This document shows positions 50,470 through 58,409 of a stretch of DNA of 64,000 nucleotides, piece by piece. The position numbers were made by a program, and so were the translations under genes. Numbering within the stretch: position 1 is the first letter of the stretch; every line of letters begins with the position of its first letter. The DNA is taken from contig DATJSU010000002.1 of NCBI GenBank assembly GCA_035503915.1, positions 1 to 64,000 on the forward strand. The letters run 5' to 3'. This DNA is from DATJMJ01 sp035503915 (GTDB lineage Bacteria > Actinomycetota > Acidimicrobiia > Acidimicrobiales > Palsa-688). The notes below the pieces were generated by a model that made no database searches, had not been told where the DNA came from, and saw nothing but the letters and a program-made list of their open reading frames with translations.

Positions 50470-51494
50470 GCTGTACCACCGTGTGCCAGGAAGTCTGCGT
50501 AAAAGACCCCGAGTGAGAGCGCCGTAAAAAGGCCAGCCAGTATCCAGAACCTAACGATAACTGTAGTCTCGGGCCAACCGAGGAGCTCGAAATGATGGTG
50601 GACTGGTGCCATGCGGAACACGCGCCGGCCAAACAAGCGAAAACTCGCCACTTGGAGGATCACCGAGAGCGTCTCCAACACGTACAGCCCGCCGATCACG
50701 AGGAGCAACAGGTCTACGTTCTCGAGGAGCGCAAGTACGGCAACTGCCGCCCCGATCCCGAGGCTACCGGTGTCTCCCATGAAGATCCGAGCAGGTGCGC
50801 AATTCCACCAGAGGAAACCTGAGCACGCGCCGATCATCGCGGCGGCCATCACGGCCTCGTCGAGCGACGCGGGGTTCCGGTACATCACTTCGTGGCGCAG
50901 TTGGTAAAAGCCGATCACGGTAAAGGTGACAAAAGTGAAGGCTGAAGAACCAGACGCGAGGCCGTCCAAACCATCTGTCAGGTTTACGGCGTTCATCGTG
51001 CCGACGACCACGACAACTGCCAGCAGGACCCAACCCACTTGGCCGAGCTGGAGGCCGAGCGAGTTAAAGCGAGTGAAGGACAAGTGCGTGTCCACTTTGA
51101 GCCATCTGACGGCGATAATGGCAAAGGCGACCGCGACGACCAGCTGGCCCAGCACCTTGGCTCTTTTGTTGAGGCCGAGGCTGCGCTGCCGGGTCACCTT
51201 GAGCCAGTCGTCGATAAAGCCGACCAGGGCCGCCGCGCAAATGGTGACCATCCCGACAAGCCCGCGGGTCGTGAAGGTGGCTGACACGTGAGCCACGCTG
51301 TAGCCCGCCACGGCGGCGGCAAAAATAGCGAGCCCACCCATCGTCGGCGTCCCGGCCTTGGAGAAATGCCCAGAAGGCCCGTCTTCTCGGACTTGCTGGC
51401 CAATACCTCTCACCCGCAGCTCGTTGATCAAGAGGGGCGTGCCGAGGATCGCCACCAACAGTGCGACGCCCCCGGCGATAAGGAGCGCCTTCAC
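50466..51494 (-). CDS. mraY: Phospho-MurNAc-pentapeptide transferase
   Basis: A ten-span membrane enzyme making lipid I. Catalytic segments: ALVGFIDDWLKVTRQRSLGL with the Asp pair, NAVNLTDGLDGLASGSSAF with the second Asp, and the HHH-type motif MAPVHHHFELLGWPE near the C-terminus. 342 aa is typical. Its ATG overlaps the murE stop, which leaves no room for murF between them. Confidence 0.98.
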   Translation of the reverse strand: MKALLIAGGVALLVAILGTPLLINELRVRGIGQQVREDGPSGHFSKAGTPTMGGLAIFAAAVAGYSVAHVSATFTTRGLVGMVTICAAALVGFIDDWLKVTRQRSLGLNKRAKVLGQLVVAVAFAIIAVRWLKVDTHLSFTRFNSLGLQLGQVGWVLLAVVVVVGTMNAVNLTDGLDGLASGSSAFTFVTFTVIGFYQLRHEVMYRNPASLDEAVMAAAMIGACSGFLWWNCAPARIFMGDTGSLGIGAAVAVLALLENVDLLLLVIGGLYVLETLSVILQVASFRLFGRRVFRMAPVHHHFELLGWPETTVIVRFWILAGLFTALSLGVFYADFLAHGGTA

Positions 51495-52999
51495 GTTTCT
51501 CCTCGCAGGATTTCACGAGCGACCTGCACGTCGTCAAAAGGCTCGACGCGAGTGCCGAAATCCTGCCCCGTCTCGTGGCCCTTGCCGGCGATCACGACCA
51601 CGTCGCTCGTGTGCGCCATGGCAATGGCTGCCGCAATAGCTTTTCGGCGGTCGACATCGACGACCAGGTCCTCTCGGAGGCCAATGTCTTTCAGGACCTC
51701 CTCAATGATCTCCTCTGGCCTCTCGCTTCGCGGGTTATCCGAGGTGACTACGACCACGTCCGCTGATCCACTAGCCACTTTCCCCATGAGGGGCCGCTTG
51801 CTCCTGTCACGCTCACCTCCGGCACCGAAGACGACAATGACCCGGCCGGGCCTCGACGGTTGACCTGGCGGGCGCCCGTCTGTGAAGGCAGCCGGGAAAG
51901 GCGGCACCAACTCACGGGCTGCGCGGAGGACTTCCCCGAGCGCCCCGGGCGTGTGAGCAAAATCGACCACGACTGCAAAGTCTTGCCCCTCGTCGACAAG
52001 CTCGAACCGCCCGCGTACGGGCGAGACCGAGCGTAGACCTTCTGCGACGGCGCCTATGGTGGCACCGAGCTCGACCGCGGTAGTTGCCGCCGCAACTGCA
52101 TTTGTCACGTTGAAGCGGCCACCGATGTTGAGCTCGAGGCGGGTACCCTTCCAGTTGAAGCTCGACCCGGTGCGGGAGAGCTCGACGCTCGACGCATCTT
52201 CTGGCGCGAACGTCACTACCGGAGCCGGACCACCCGAAAGCCTTGCCACGAGGCGAGCCCCCCAGGGGTCGCCACGGTTGACAACGGCGAGGCGTGCCTT
52301 TTCACGCGTGAAGAGGAGCGTTTTCGCCTCGAAATAGTTCTCCATCGTGCCGTGGTAGTCAAGATGGTCCTGGCTCAGGTTGTTGAACACCGCGGCAGCG
52401 AACTCGGTTCCATCGACGCGGCGTTGCGCAAGCGCGTGCGAGGAGACTTCCATCGCCACCGCTTGCGTACCTTGAGCCAGCAGTTGTGCCAACTGCTGCT
52501 GGAGCAGCGGGGCTTCGGGGGTGGTCCTTTGTCCTGTAAGGGTGCCAATGACCGCGCTTGGCCAGCCCTCTGCTTGGAATATTGCCGCAAGCAGGGCACA
52601 AGTCGTGGTCTTCCCGTTGGTGCCCGTTACGCCCACGAGCTTGAGCGCCGCGGAGGGGTGCGCCCAGAACGCGGCCGAGACCGGGCCAAGGGCCGCCCGC
52701 ACGGAGCGGACCACGACCTGAGGAAGGTCGAGCTCCAGACGGCGCCCGCACAATAGCGCCGAGGCACCTCGGGCCATCGCGTCGGCCGCGAAAGCGTGCC
52801 CGTCAAACCTGGCTCCTTGTACGCAAGCGAACAATGCACCAGGTCCTACTTCCCCTGACGCGATCGCTACGCCAGTGACGAGAGGTCCCCCTGGCGGAAC
52901 GGGCCGGGGCGCATGCGGCTGCCACACTTCGAGAATGTCGGCTTTGCCCAGTCCCGACCCGGCGAGCAAATCGTCCAAAAGCACACCAGGCCCTTTCAA
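51491..52999 (-). CDS. murE: UDP-MurNAc-tripeptide synthetase, meso-diaminopimelate type
   Basis: Adds the third stem residue. ATP loop LVGVTGTNGKTTTCALLAA, the carbamylated-lysine region NLSQDHLDYHGTMENYFEAK, and TSDNPRSERPEEIIEEVL whose DNPR signature marks meso-diaminopimelate specificity. 502 aa. The start lies 12 bp after ftsI. MurF, which would complete the pentapeptide, is not encoded beside it. Confidence 0.98.
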   Translation of the reverse strand: MKGPGVLLDDLLAGSGLGKADILEVWQPHAPRPVPPGGPLVTGVAIASGEVGPGALFACVQGARFDGHAFAADAMARGASALLCGRRLELDLPQVVVRSVRAALGPVSAAFWAHPSAALKLVGVTGTNGKTTTCALLAAIFQAEGWPSAVIGTLTGQRTTPEAPLLQQQLAQLLAQGTQAVAMEVSSHALAQRRVDGTEFAAAVFNNLSQDHLDYHGTMENYFEAKTLLFTREKARLAVVNRGDPWGARLVARLSGGPAPVVTFAPEDASSVELSRTGSSFNWKGTRLELNIGGRFNVTNAVAAATTAVELGATIGAVAEGLRSVSPVRGRFELVDEGQDFAVVVDFAHTPGALGEVLRAARELVPPFPAAFTDGRPPGQPSRPGRVIVVFGAGGERDRSKRPLMGKVASGSADVVVVTSDNPRSERPEEIIEEVLKDIGLREDLVVDVDRRKAIAAAIAMAHTSDVVVIAGKGHETGQDFGTRVEPFDDVQVAREILRGET

Positions 53000-53011
53000 G
53001 GTCCCTTGACC

Positions 53012-55153
53012 CTAGCGGACCAGCGTTGTTGACGCGGCGGCGCTGGTACTGGTCGTGCTGTCGGGGAGAAGCGTCGTCGACGAACTGGAGGCCATGGTTG
53101 TTGGTAAGACTGTGGTTGTAGGTGGGGCCGTGGTTGTTGGTGGGGCCGTGGTTGTCAGTGATGAAGAAGTGGCCACCGTGGAAGACGTGCTGGGCGGGAG
53201 CGAGGTTGTCGTCGTCGCCTCCGCCCCCGACGACGGGCTCACTACGTCCGGTGTCCCTGACAGCCCGGGCAAGGGCCCGCCCGCTGCTTCGCCCTCGCCC
53301 CCGATAGGCGTTGCCTCGGGGACTCCCGGGACGGGCGGCTCCGGCTTGTGTGGGGGGACGCCGAGTGCCTGGAGGGCATCACGGGCCAACATGGCGAAGA
53401 CCGGCGCGGATGCCTCCGCCCCGTACTGGTGGGTCCCGACCACTACGACCATAGCGGTGATGGCCGGGTCTTCGGCGGGTACGAAACCGGCAAAGCTGGA
53501 GACAAAATAGCCATCTATGTAGCCGCCCTTGGGAGAAGGCACGAGCGCAGTGCCGGTTTTGCCCGCAACAGTGTAGGGCTCGAGGTTTGCCGCCGTGCCC
53601 GTCCCGACCTGCACGACGCCTTCGAGCATGGAGGTCATCTCGCGCGCGACCTCCGCGCTCACGACCCTGCGCGGCTCGGGGACCGGGAAGAGCTCTTCCT
53701 TGCCTTGTGAACCTATGTACCCGTCCACGAGGCGAGGAGCGACGAACATCCCGTCGTTGGCAATTACGTTGTAGGCGTCGAGCATTTGGATGGCCGTCAC
53801 GGCGATCCCTTGGCCGTAAGGAACGGTGGCGATCGTCGTCCCCGAATACTGGGACGGCCCGGGTATGATGCCGGCTGATTCTCCTGGGAAATCAACGTCA
53901 GTGACGGTACCCAACCCAAAGTCTTTGATGTACTTGAGAAGTGTCGGCCAGCCCATGCGCTGGGCTATCTCGACGGTCCCGATGTCAGAGCTATGGGCGA
54001 CGATGTCGGGCGCGTCCCAGTACAACGTCGGGTGCCACCACGCGTCCTGGATCACTGTGCCGGCGACGTCATAAGCGCCCGGGACCTCGAAGTGCTCTGC
54101 GGGTGTTATTGCACCGCTCGCGAGAGCGGCCGAGACCGTTATCAACTTCTCTACAGATCCTGGCTCGTAAACGGTTGTGAACGCCGACGCGCTCGGTGCC
54201 TCAACGGGTTGCGAACGCGCAATGCTGCCCGTGGTGCCCGGCGGTGGGACGAACCAGATCGGGAGCGCGGGGCTCTCGTGCATAGTGGCTGGTCCTGAAG
54301 GCGCCGGCATTGTCAGCTGCGCGACCGCGAGGAGGTCACCGGTACGGGAGTCCATGATGAGAGCCATACCACTTTGTGCCTGTGCGGCCACGATCGCGCG
54401 AGCGAGGTCTTCTTCGGCGTCGTACTGCAACGGCTCGTCTATCGAAAGCACTAGGTCGTCGCCGCGGACCGGGGCCTGGTACTCCTGGAGCCCGCCGGGG
54501 ATCTGGCCGCCAGCTGGGTCCATGTCTTCAACAAGCTTGCCAGGCTTGCCTTCGAGGAGGGTGTTGTACTTGTACTCAAGGCCGGAGAGCCCTTCTCCAT
54601 CGGTGCCGACGAAGCCGAGCAAAGGAGACGCCAACTGACCTGCGGGGTAGAAACGCTTCGGTTCTGCCATTGTCCCGATCCCGGGGAGCACGTTCGCGCT
54701 CATGAGTTTCTCCACCTTTGACGCCACTGAGCTCGGTACCGTGTGCGCGAGGTAGACAAAACCTGCCGTCTCACTGAGCTCGCTTTGTAGCGCCTGCTCA
54801 GGCACCCCGAGGACGCCCGAGAGAGCCTCAGCCTCAGCCCGAGGGTTCGTCACCTGATAAGGGTCTGCATAAATTGTCGTCATGGGGACCGACATGGCGA
54901 GGTCGTCGCCGTTGCGGTCCAGGATGGACCCTCGCTCTCCGAGGAACGAGATCTCGTGGACGTACTCGGAGCGGGCCGCCTCCTGGTACTGCGTAGAGTC
55001 GATGCCTTGTACGAAGACCAGGCGCGCGAGTATCCCTCCCAGGCACGCGGTCATCACGAACATCGAGGCGAGGTAGCGACGAGCCCTCCTCGGGTTGCCC
55101 GGCTTACTGGTTGATCTACGCCGCGCAGCTTGCCCGCCCGGCGGCTTGGTCAC
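53012..55153 (-). CDS. ftsI: Septal peptidoglycan transpeptidase FtsI (class B PBP)
   Basis: One span (residues 29-47), a pedestal domain, and the transpeptidase domain with the nucleophile motif YEPGSVEKLITV (Ser333), HSSDIGTVEIAQRM at 387-400 and VAGKTGTALV (532-534). The second motif reads SSD where SxN is expected. The last 100 residues form a Thr/Ser/Pro stalk. 713 aa. It lies between the ftsL-like gene (4-bp overlap) and murE. Drug sensitivity consequences of the Asp are unknown. Confidence 0.96.
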   Translation of the reverse strand: MTKPPGGQAARRRSTSKPGNPRRARRYLASMFVMTACLGGILARLVFVQGIDSTQYQEAARSEYVHEISFLGERGSILDRNGDDLAMSVPMTTIYADPYQVTNPRAEAEALSGVLGVPEQALQSELSETAGFVYLAHTVPSSVASKVEKLMSANVLPGIGTMAEPKRFYPAGQLASPLLGFVGTDGEGLSGLEYKYNTLLEGKPGKLVEDMDPAGGQIPGGLQEYQAPVRGDDLVLSIDEPLQYDAEEDLARAIVAAQAQSGMALIMDSRTGDLLAVAQLTMPAPSGPATMHESPALPIWFVPPPGTTGSIARSQPVEAPSASAFTTVYEPGSVEKLITVSAALASGAITPAEHFEVPGAYDVAGTVIQDAWWHPTLYWDAPDIVAHSSDIGTVEIAQRMGWPTLLKYIKDFGLGTVTDVDFPGESAGIIPGPSQYSGTTIATVPYGQGIAVTAIQMLDAYNVIANDGMFVAPRLVDGYIGSQGKEELFPVPEPRRVVSAEVAREMTSMLEGVVQVGTGTAANLEPYTVAGKTGTALVPSPKGGYIDGYFVSSFAGFVPAEDPAITAMVVVVGTHQYGAEASAPVFAMLARDALQALGVPPHKPEPPVPGVPEATPIGGEGEAAGGPLPGLSGTPDVVSPSSGAEATTTTSLPPSTSSTVATSSSLTTTAPPTTTAPPTTTVLPTTMASSSSTTLLPDSTTSTSAAASTTLVR

Positions 55154-55755
55154 GGGGTCCCGCTCAAGTACGGCTTGATCGCGGGCCAGTCGGCATCGCC
55201 CTGCGGGGCGGTGGTTATGCTGCCGGTTGTCGCTCCCGCGCCATCGGTACCCTGAGGAGCTGCCACCGTGCCGCCGGGATCTGCTGACTGGCCGGCGTCT
55301 CCTGGTTCGTTACGACCGGTGCCGTCCTGGGTCGCGATTGCCGGGAGGTACGTGACAGAGCCTGGCTGTTGCATCCCCAATGTGCCTTCCGCAACCGAGA
55401 CGATGCGCGATGGCGACTCGAGTTGGGCAACGTTGAGGCGAAGTTTTTCGTACTGTGCTTGCTGGGTGGCGGCCTGCTGTTGAAGGTTGTCCAAGCGGAA
55501 CTGGTTTTCTGCGATCAGGGCGTGGAGCCCAACGAGGCCCATTGAGACCCCTGCCAAGGAGGCAATCGTCCCGGCAACAAGGAAATGCCTCCGGCTGGCA
55601 CGCTTGCGGTCGACCTGGCGCACCAGGGTGAGATGGCGTTGCGGCTCGGGCGCACCTTGGGGCTCAGGCGCCGGGCTGTAAGGAAACTCGCGGTCTACCC
55701 GTTCCTCGCTCGTTGCGCCTGGGCGGGCCTGCCGGCGAGGTTCGGCCGGGCTCAT
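55150..55755 (-). CDS. ftsL: FtsL-like septum protein
   Basis: Bitopic layout: about 55 polar N-terminal residues, one span (FLVAGTIASLAGVSMGLVGL), a coiled coil (FRLDNLQQQAATQQAQYEKL) and SPSRIVSVAEGTLGMQQPG, the segment typical of FtsL-type proteins. A Gly/Thr-rich tail of about 60 residues is extra. It overlaps both rsmH and ftsI by 4 bp, the FtsL position in the dcw cluster. FtsL sequences are poorly conserved; position and layout carry the call. Confidence 0.85.
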   Translation of the reverse strand: MSPAEPRRQARPGATSEERVDREFPYSPAPEPQGAPEPQRHLTLVRQVDRKRASRRHFLVAGTIASLAGVSMGLVGLHALIAENQFRLDNLQQQAATQQAQYEKLRLNVAQLESPSRIVSVAEGTLGMQQPGSVTYLPAIATQDGTGRNEPGDAGQSADPGGTVAAPQGTDGAGATTGSITTAPQGDADWPAIKPYLSGTP

Positions 55756-56774
55756 AAGTTCTCCTTCTCTGAGAAGTCGTAAGGACCTGCGGGCTTAGTG
55801 CCGCCAATGCGCTCCGCCGCCCGCAACCGGGCGCTGCGCGCACGCGGGTTTGCCGAGGTCTCGGCCTCGCCCGGGCGGCGGGAGCCGCGCTTGAGCAGGG
55901 CCAGCCATGGCTGCGCCCCGCAGCCACATGGCAACCCCGGAGGGCAGTTGCAGCCTCCGGTCGCGCCGGCAGCAAAAGTCTCTTTGACTATCCGGTCCTC
56001 GCCTGAGTGGTAAGAAATCACGGCGATCCGGCCGCCCGGGACAAGAGCGTCGATCGCCACCTCGAGCGCGGGGCGCAGGACGTCGAGTTCTTCATTGACA
56101 GCGGCTCGGAGAGCTTGGAAGACACGTCTGGCAGGATGCCCGCGGCGGCGGGCAGCGGCTGGGACAGAACGGCTGACGATTTCTGCCAGTTGAGTAGTCG
56201 TCGTGACCGGCCGAGCCTCGACGATCGCTCGGGCGATGCGCCGCGCGAACCGCGCTTCCCCGTGGAGCGCAAAAAGCCCCGTCAGTTGTGCCTCGCTCAA
56301 CGAGGCGAGGAGGTCGGCCGCGGTCGGGCCGCCGGTCGGGTCCATACGCATGTCAAGGGGGGCGTCCGAACGGTAGCTGAAGCCGCGGTCCGCCCGGTCC
56401 AGCTGGGGGGAGCTCACGCCCAGGTCGAACAAGGCGCCTGCAATGCCGCTTACCCCCAAGCTCGTAAGGACGTCGCCCAGGTCGTCAAAGCGCGCCTTCA
56501 CCACGGTGGCCCGCTCCCCGAAACCGGACAAAACGGCGCTTGCCGCGGCGACCGCGCTCGGGTCACGGTCGATGGCAACGAGCCGGCGACGCGGCGACAT
56601 CTCGAGCAGGGCGCGTGCATGGCCGCCGGCGCCCACCGTGGCGTCGAGGAAAACGCCTTCCATCAGCGGCTCGAAGAGCGCCGACACTTCGGCAAGCATC
56701 ACCGGCACGTGCGCGAAGGGCCCTTCCTTGGTCGCTGGGAGCGGTTCGGGGCGTGGTGCTGTCCCTGGGCTCAT
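55752..56774 (-). CDS. rsmH: 16S rRNA (cytosine-1402-N4) methyltransferase
   Basis: SAM-dependent methyltransferase of the dcw cluster. FAHVPVMLAEVSALFEPL starts the core, the SAM loop is FLDATVGAGGHARALLEMS, followed by GALFDLGVSSPQLDRADRGF and VISYHSGEDRIVKETF. A Cys-rich GCNCPPGLPCGCG segment sits near the end. The ATG at 56774 gives 340 aa; the frame is open far upstream but overlaps mraZ in another frame. Confidence 0.97.
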   Translation of the reverse strand: MSPGTAPRPEPLPATKEGPFAHVPVMLAEVSALFEPLMEGVFLDATVGAGGHARALLEMSPRRRLVAIDRDPSAVAAASAVLSGFGERATVVKARFDDLGDVLTSLGVSGIAGALFDLGVSSPQLDRADRGFSYRSDAPLDMRMDPTGGPTAADLLASLSEAQLTGLFALHGEARFARRIARAIVEARPVTTTTQLAEIVSRSVPAAARRRGHPARRVFQALRAAVNEELDVLRPALEVAIDALVPGGRIAVISYHSGEDRIVKETFAAGATGGCNCPPGLPCGCGAQPWLALLKRGSRRPGEAETSANPRARSARLRAAERIGGTKPAGPYDFSEKENL

Positions 56775-56968
56775 ACGCAGCCCCTCAACCAGCGCTGCCC
56801 CGGGATTTCTCCCCGGGTACATAGGGCTGGGTGGGTGGAGAAGGGGACCCCCGGCTTGCTGGTCGAGGGGCTGCGTATAGGCCCGCGCTCTGGAGAGCGC
56901 CGTAATGGGAACCCGTGGTAGTTGCTGAGCGCGCCTTAGCGGCGAAGGGGAGCCGGTAGGGGGGCGGT

Positions 56969-57493
56969 TCATGGCCCCGAGGGAGGGACAGGGTTGGTCG
57001 GCGGGACGGAGGTGGCTGGGTAGAAGCGGGTCGTACCGTTGGCAAGGCCTTCCATCGTCGAAGCCATCCGTTCCCGCCAGTGCTCGACGCTCCAAAGCTC
57101 GACCCGGTCGAGCACGCCAACCACCATCAAGGGCCGCTCGGGCTCCAGGCTGGCGTAGTCGCGCCAAAAGCTCGGGACGGTTATGCGCCATTGAGTGTCG
57201 ATGTCCACCTTGGTGGAGTAGCCCGTAAGCGCACGCGCCATGTGGCGCTCTTCGGGGCCGATGTCCTGGACCTGCAGCACCATCGCGAGGATGCGGCTGA
57301 ACTCTTCGGGCGGCCACACAGCCAGGCAGCGCTCGAGGTAGCAGGAGACTACCGCAGCATCTTTGTTGCGCTCGAACCTGGTTCGCAGCGGAGCGGGGAC
57401 GACAAAGCGCCCCTTGCTGTCCAGGGAGTGCTCGAAGCTCCCGTACAACGGCTCCACAGTTTTCTCCGGCTCCATTTTCAGGGTAGAGGTCAC
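56969..57493 (-). CDS. mraZ: Transcriptional regulator MraZ
   Basis: Two AbrB-like/SpoVT repeats: LYGSFEHSLDSKGRFVVPAP at the N-terminus and LTGYSTKVDIDTQWRITVPS in the middle, with the DxxGR-type signature intact in the first. The GTG at 57493 has GGAG 7 nt upstream; the ATG at 57475 would drop six residues. A Pro/Thr-rich C-terminal tail is extra (174 aa). It is first in the dcw cluster and should bind its own promoter repeats. About 195 bp separate it from rsmH. Confidence 0.96.
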   Translation of the reverse strand: MTSTLKMEPEKTVEPLYGSFEHSLDSKGRFVVPAPLRTRFERNKDAAVVSCYLERCLAVWPPEEFSRILAMVLQVQDIGPEERHMARALTGYSTKVDIDTQWRITVPSFWRDYASLEPERPLMVVGVLDRVELWSVEHWRERMASTMEGLANGTTRFYPATSVPPTNPVPPSGP

Positions 57494-57522
57494 CCCTACT
57501 CTCCACAGGAACCCACTTTATA
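57492..57522 (-). promoter_or_regulatory. mraZ promoter with three MraZ-box-like repeats
   Basis: On the minus strand TATAAA (57522-57517) is directly followed by GTGGG-TTCCT, GTGGA-GAGTA and GGGGT, three G-rich pentamers at an exact 10-bp period (57516-57492). MraZ boxes in other bacteria are repeats of TGGG spaced by about 5 bp. The sites cover the probable transcript start, as expected for autorepression. Confidence 0.65.
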
Positions 57523-57862
57523 GCCCCGGCTCGCCACGAGCAAGCTATACGGTGCCATTTCTGCAAGCGAAACATGTGCGAACGCGTGTGCCCCCCCATG
57601 GCCGACCTGCGCGCGCTTTTGCAGGAGCGGGGCTGGGTACTTTCAGCCCGCGGGGCCGATGTGTAACGGCCCCCCGGGTCGGCGCGCTGGCAGCACTGGG
57701 ACGGCGCGCTGGCAGCGCGCACATCCCTGCGGTGAGCGCTTGTAGACGGCGATCTGGCGAGGAGCTACCCAGGACGGCCCGTTGGACGTTTGAGCCTTGC
57801 CCACGGGTGGTAAGCAATCGTCACCTGGCAGCATGGCGGGTCCCGAATGATAGGAAGGACGG
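57523..57862. other. Intergenic region upstream of mraZ
   Basis: No convincing gene. A 15-bp direct repeat (CGGCGCGCTGGCAGC) occurs twice at about 57678 and 57702. On the plus strand AGGAAGG precedes the ATG at 57863. Confidence 0.4.
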
Positions 57863-58306
57863 ATGAAAGAAGGAAGGATGAACAAGGCCAAGTACCTCAC
57901 GGCGGCATCGGCGCTCACTCTCGCGCTAGGTTTGGCCGCCGCGCTTGTTACGACCGGACCTGAGCTTGCTGCTTCTGCTCAGACCACGACTACGACGACT
58001 GCGTCCACGACGACTACCGCGACCACAGGGACAGTCCCGGCCAACCTGGCTCCCGATCAGCTAGCCCTCACGGGGACATGCATCCCTGCGGCTACTCTCC
58101 TGGAGACTGCCGAGGAAGCTGTCGACGAGTACGTACCCGGTGGGGACCCGGCTGGCGTCTACGTCAACGGGATGTGGTTACCGGCCTCGTACTTAGCAGC
58201 TTTCGCCGGCAATTACATTGTGGGCCCCATGGGTTGTACCAGCACGACCCCGGTCCCGACGACGGTCCCGGTGAGCACAACTACCACTACGACTACGGTT
58301 CCCTAA
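57863..58306 (+). CDS. Small Thr-rich secreted protein of unknown function
   Basis: The ATG at 57863 has AGGAAGG 4 nt upstream; a second ATG is at 57878. The signal peptide (YLTAASALTLALGLAAALV) is followed by a Thr-rich segment, a central block with two cysteines (LTGTCIPAATLLE and IVGPMGCTS) around VYVNGMWLPASYLAAFAGN, and a Thr/Pro end. 147 aa. No family recognised. It lies divergent to mraZ. Confidence 0.75.
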   Translation: MKEGRMNKAKYLTAASALTLALGLAAALVTTGPELAASAQTTTTTTASTTTTATTGTVPANLAPDQLALTGTCIPAATLLETAEEAVDEYVPGGDPAGVYVNGMWLPASYLAAFAGNYIVGPMGCTSTTPVPTTVPVSTTTTTTTVP

Positions 58307-58409
58307 GGCACCTAAACAGCTCTTCGCGCGACGCGGCTTGACCACCGCCTCGCTCAACTCTTGGCCTGCGCTTACGAACTGGTTAGTGGGCACCGGCCAC
58401 CGGCACCGG

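Noticed and set aside
53055..53200. GTGGTTGTTGG-type repeats at the ftsI end as a possible repeat element
   Set aside because: They simply encode the Thr/Pro stalk of FtsI in codon-biased DNA.
56007..56921. Plus-strand open frame of 304 codons opposite rsmH
   Set aside because: Antisense shadow of rsmH with no plausible protein features.
56775..57722. N-terminal extension of rsmH
   Set aside because: Runs through mraZ in another frame; the family N-terminus starts just after the ATG at 56774.
57545..57918. Overlapping minus-strand frames upstream of mraZ, one with a CARC pair
   Set aside because: No start signal or family pattern, and both run against the plus-strand secreted gene or promoter.
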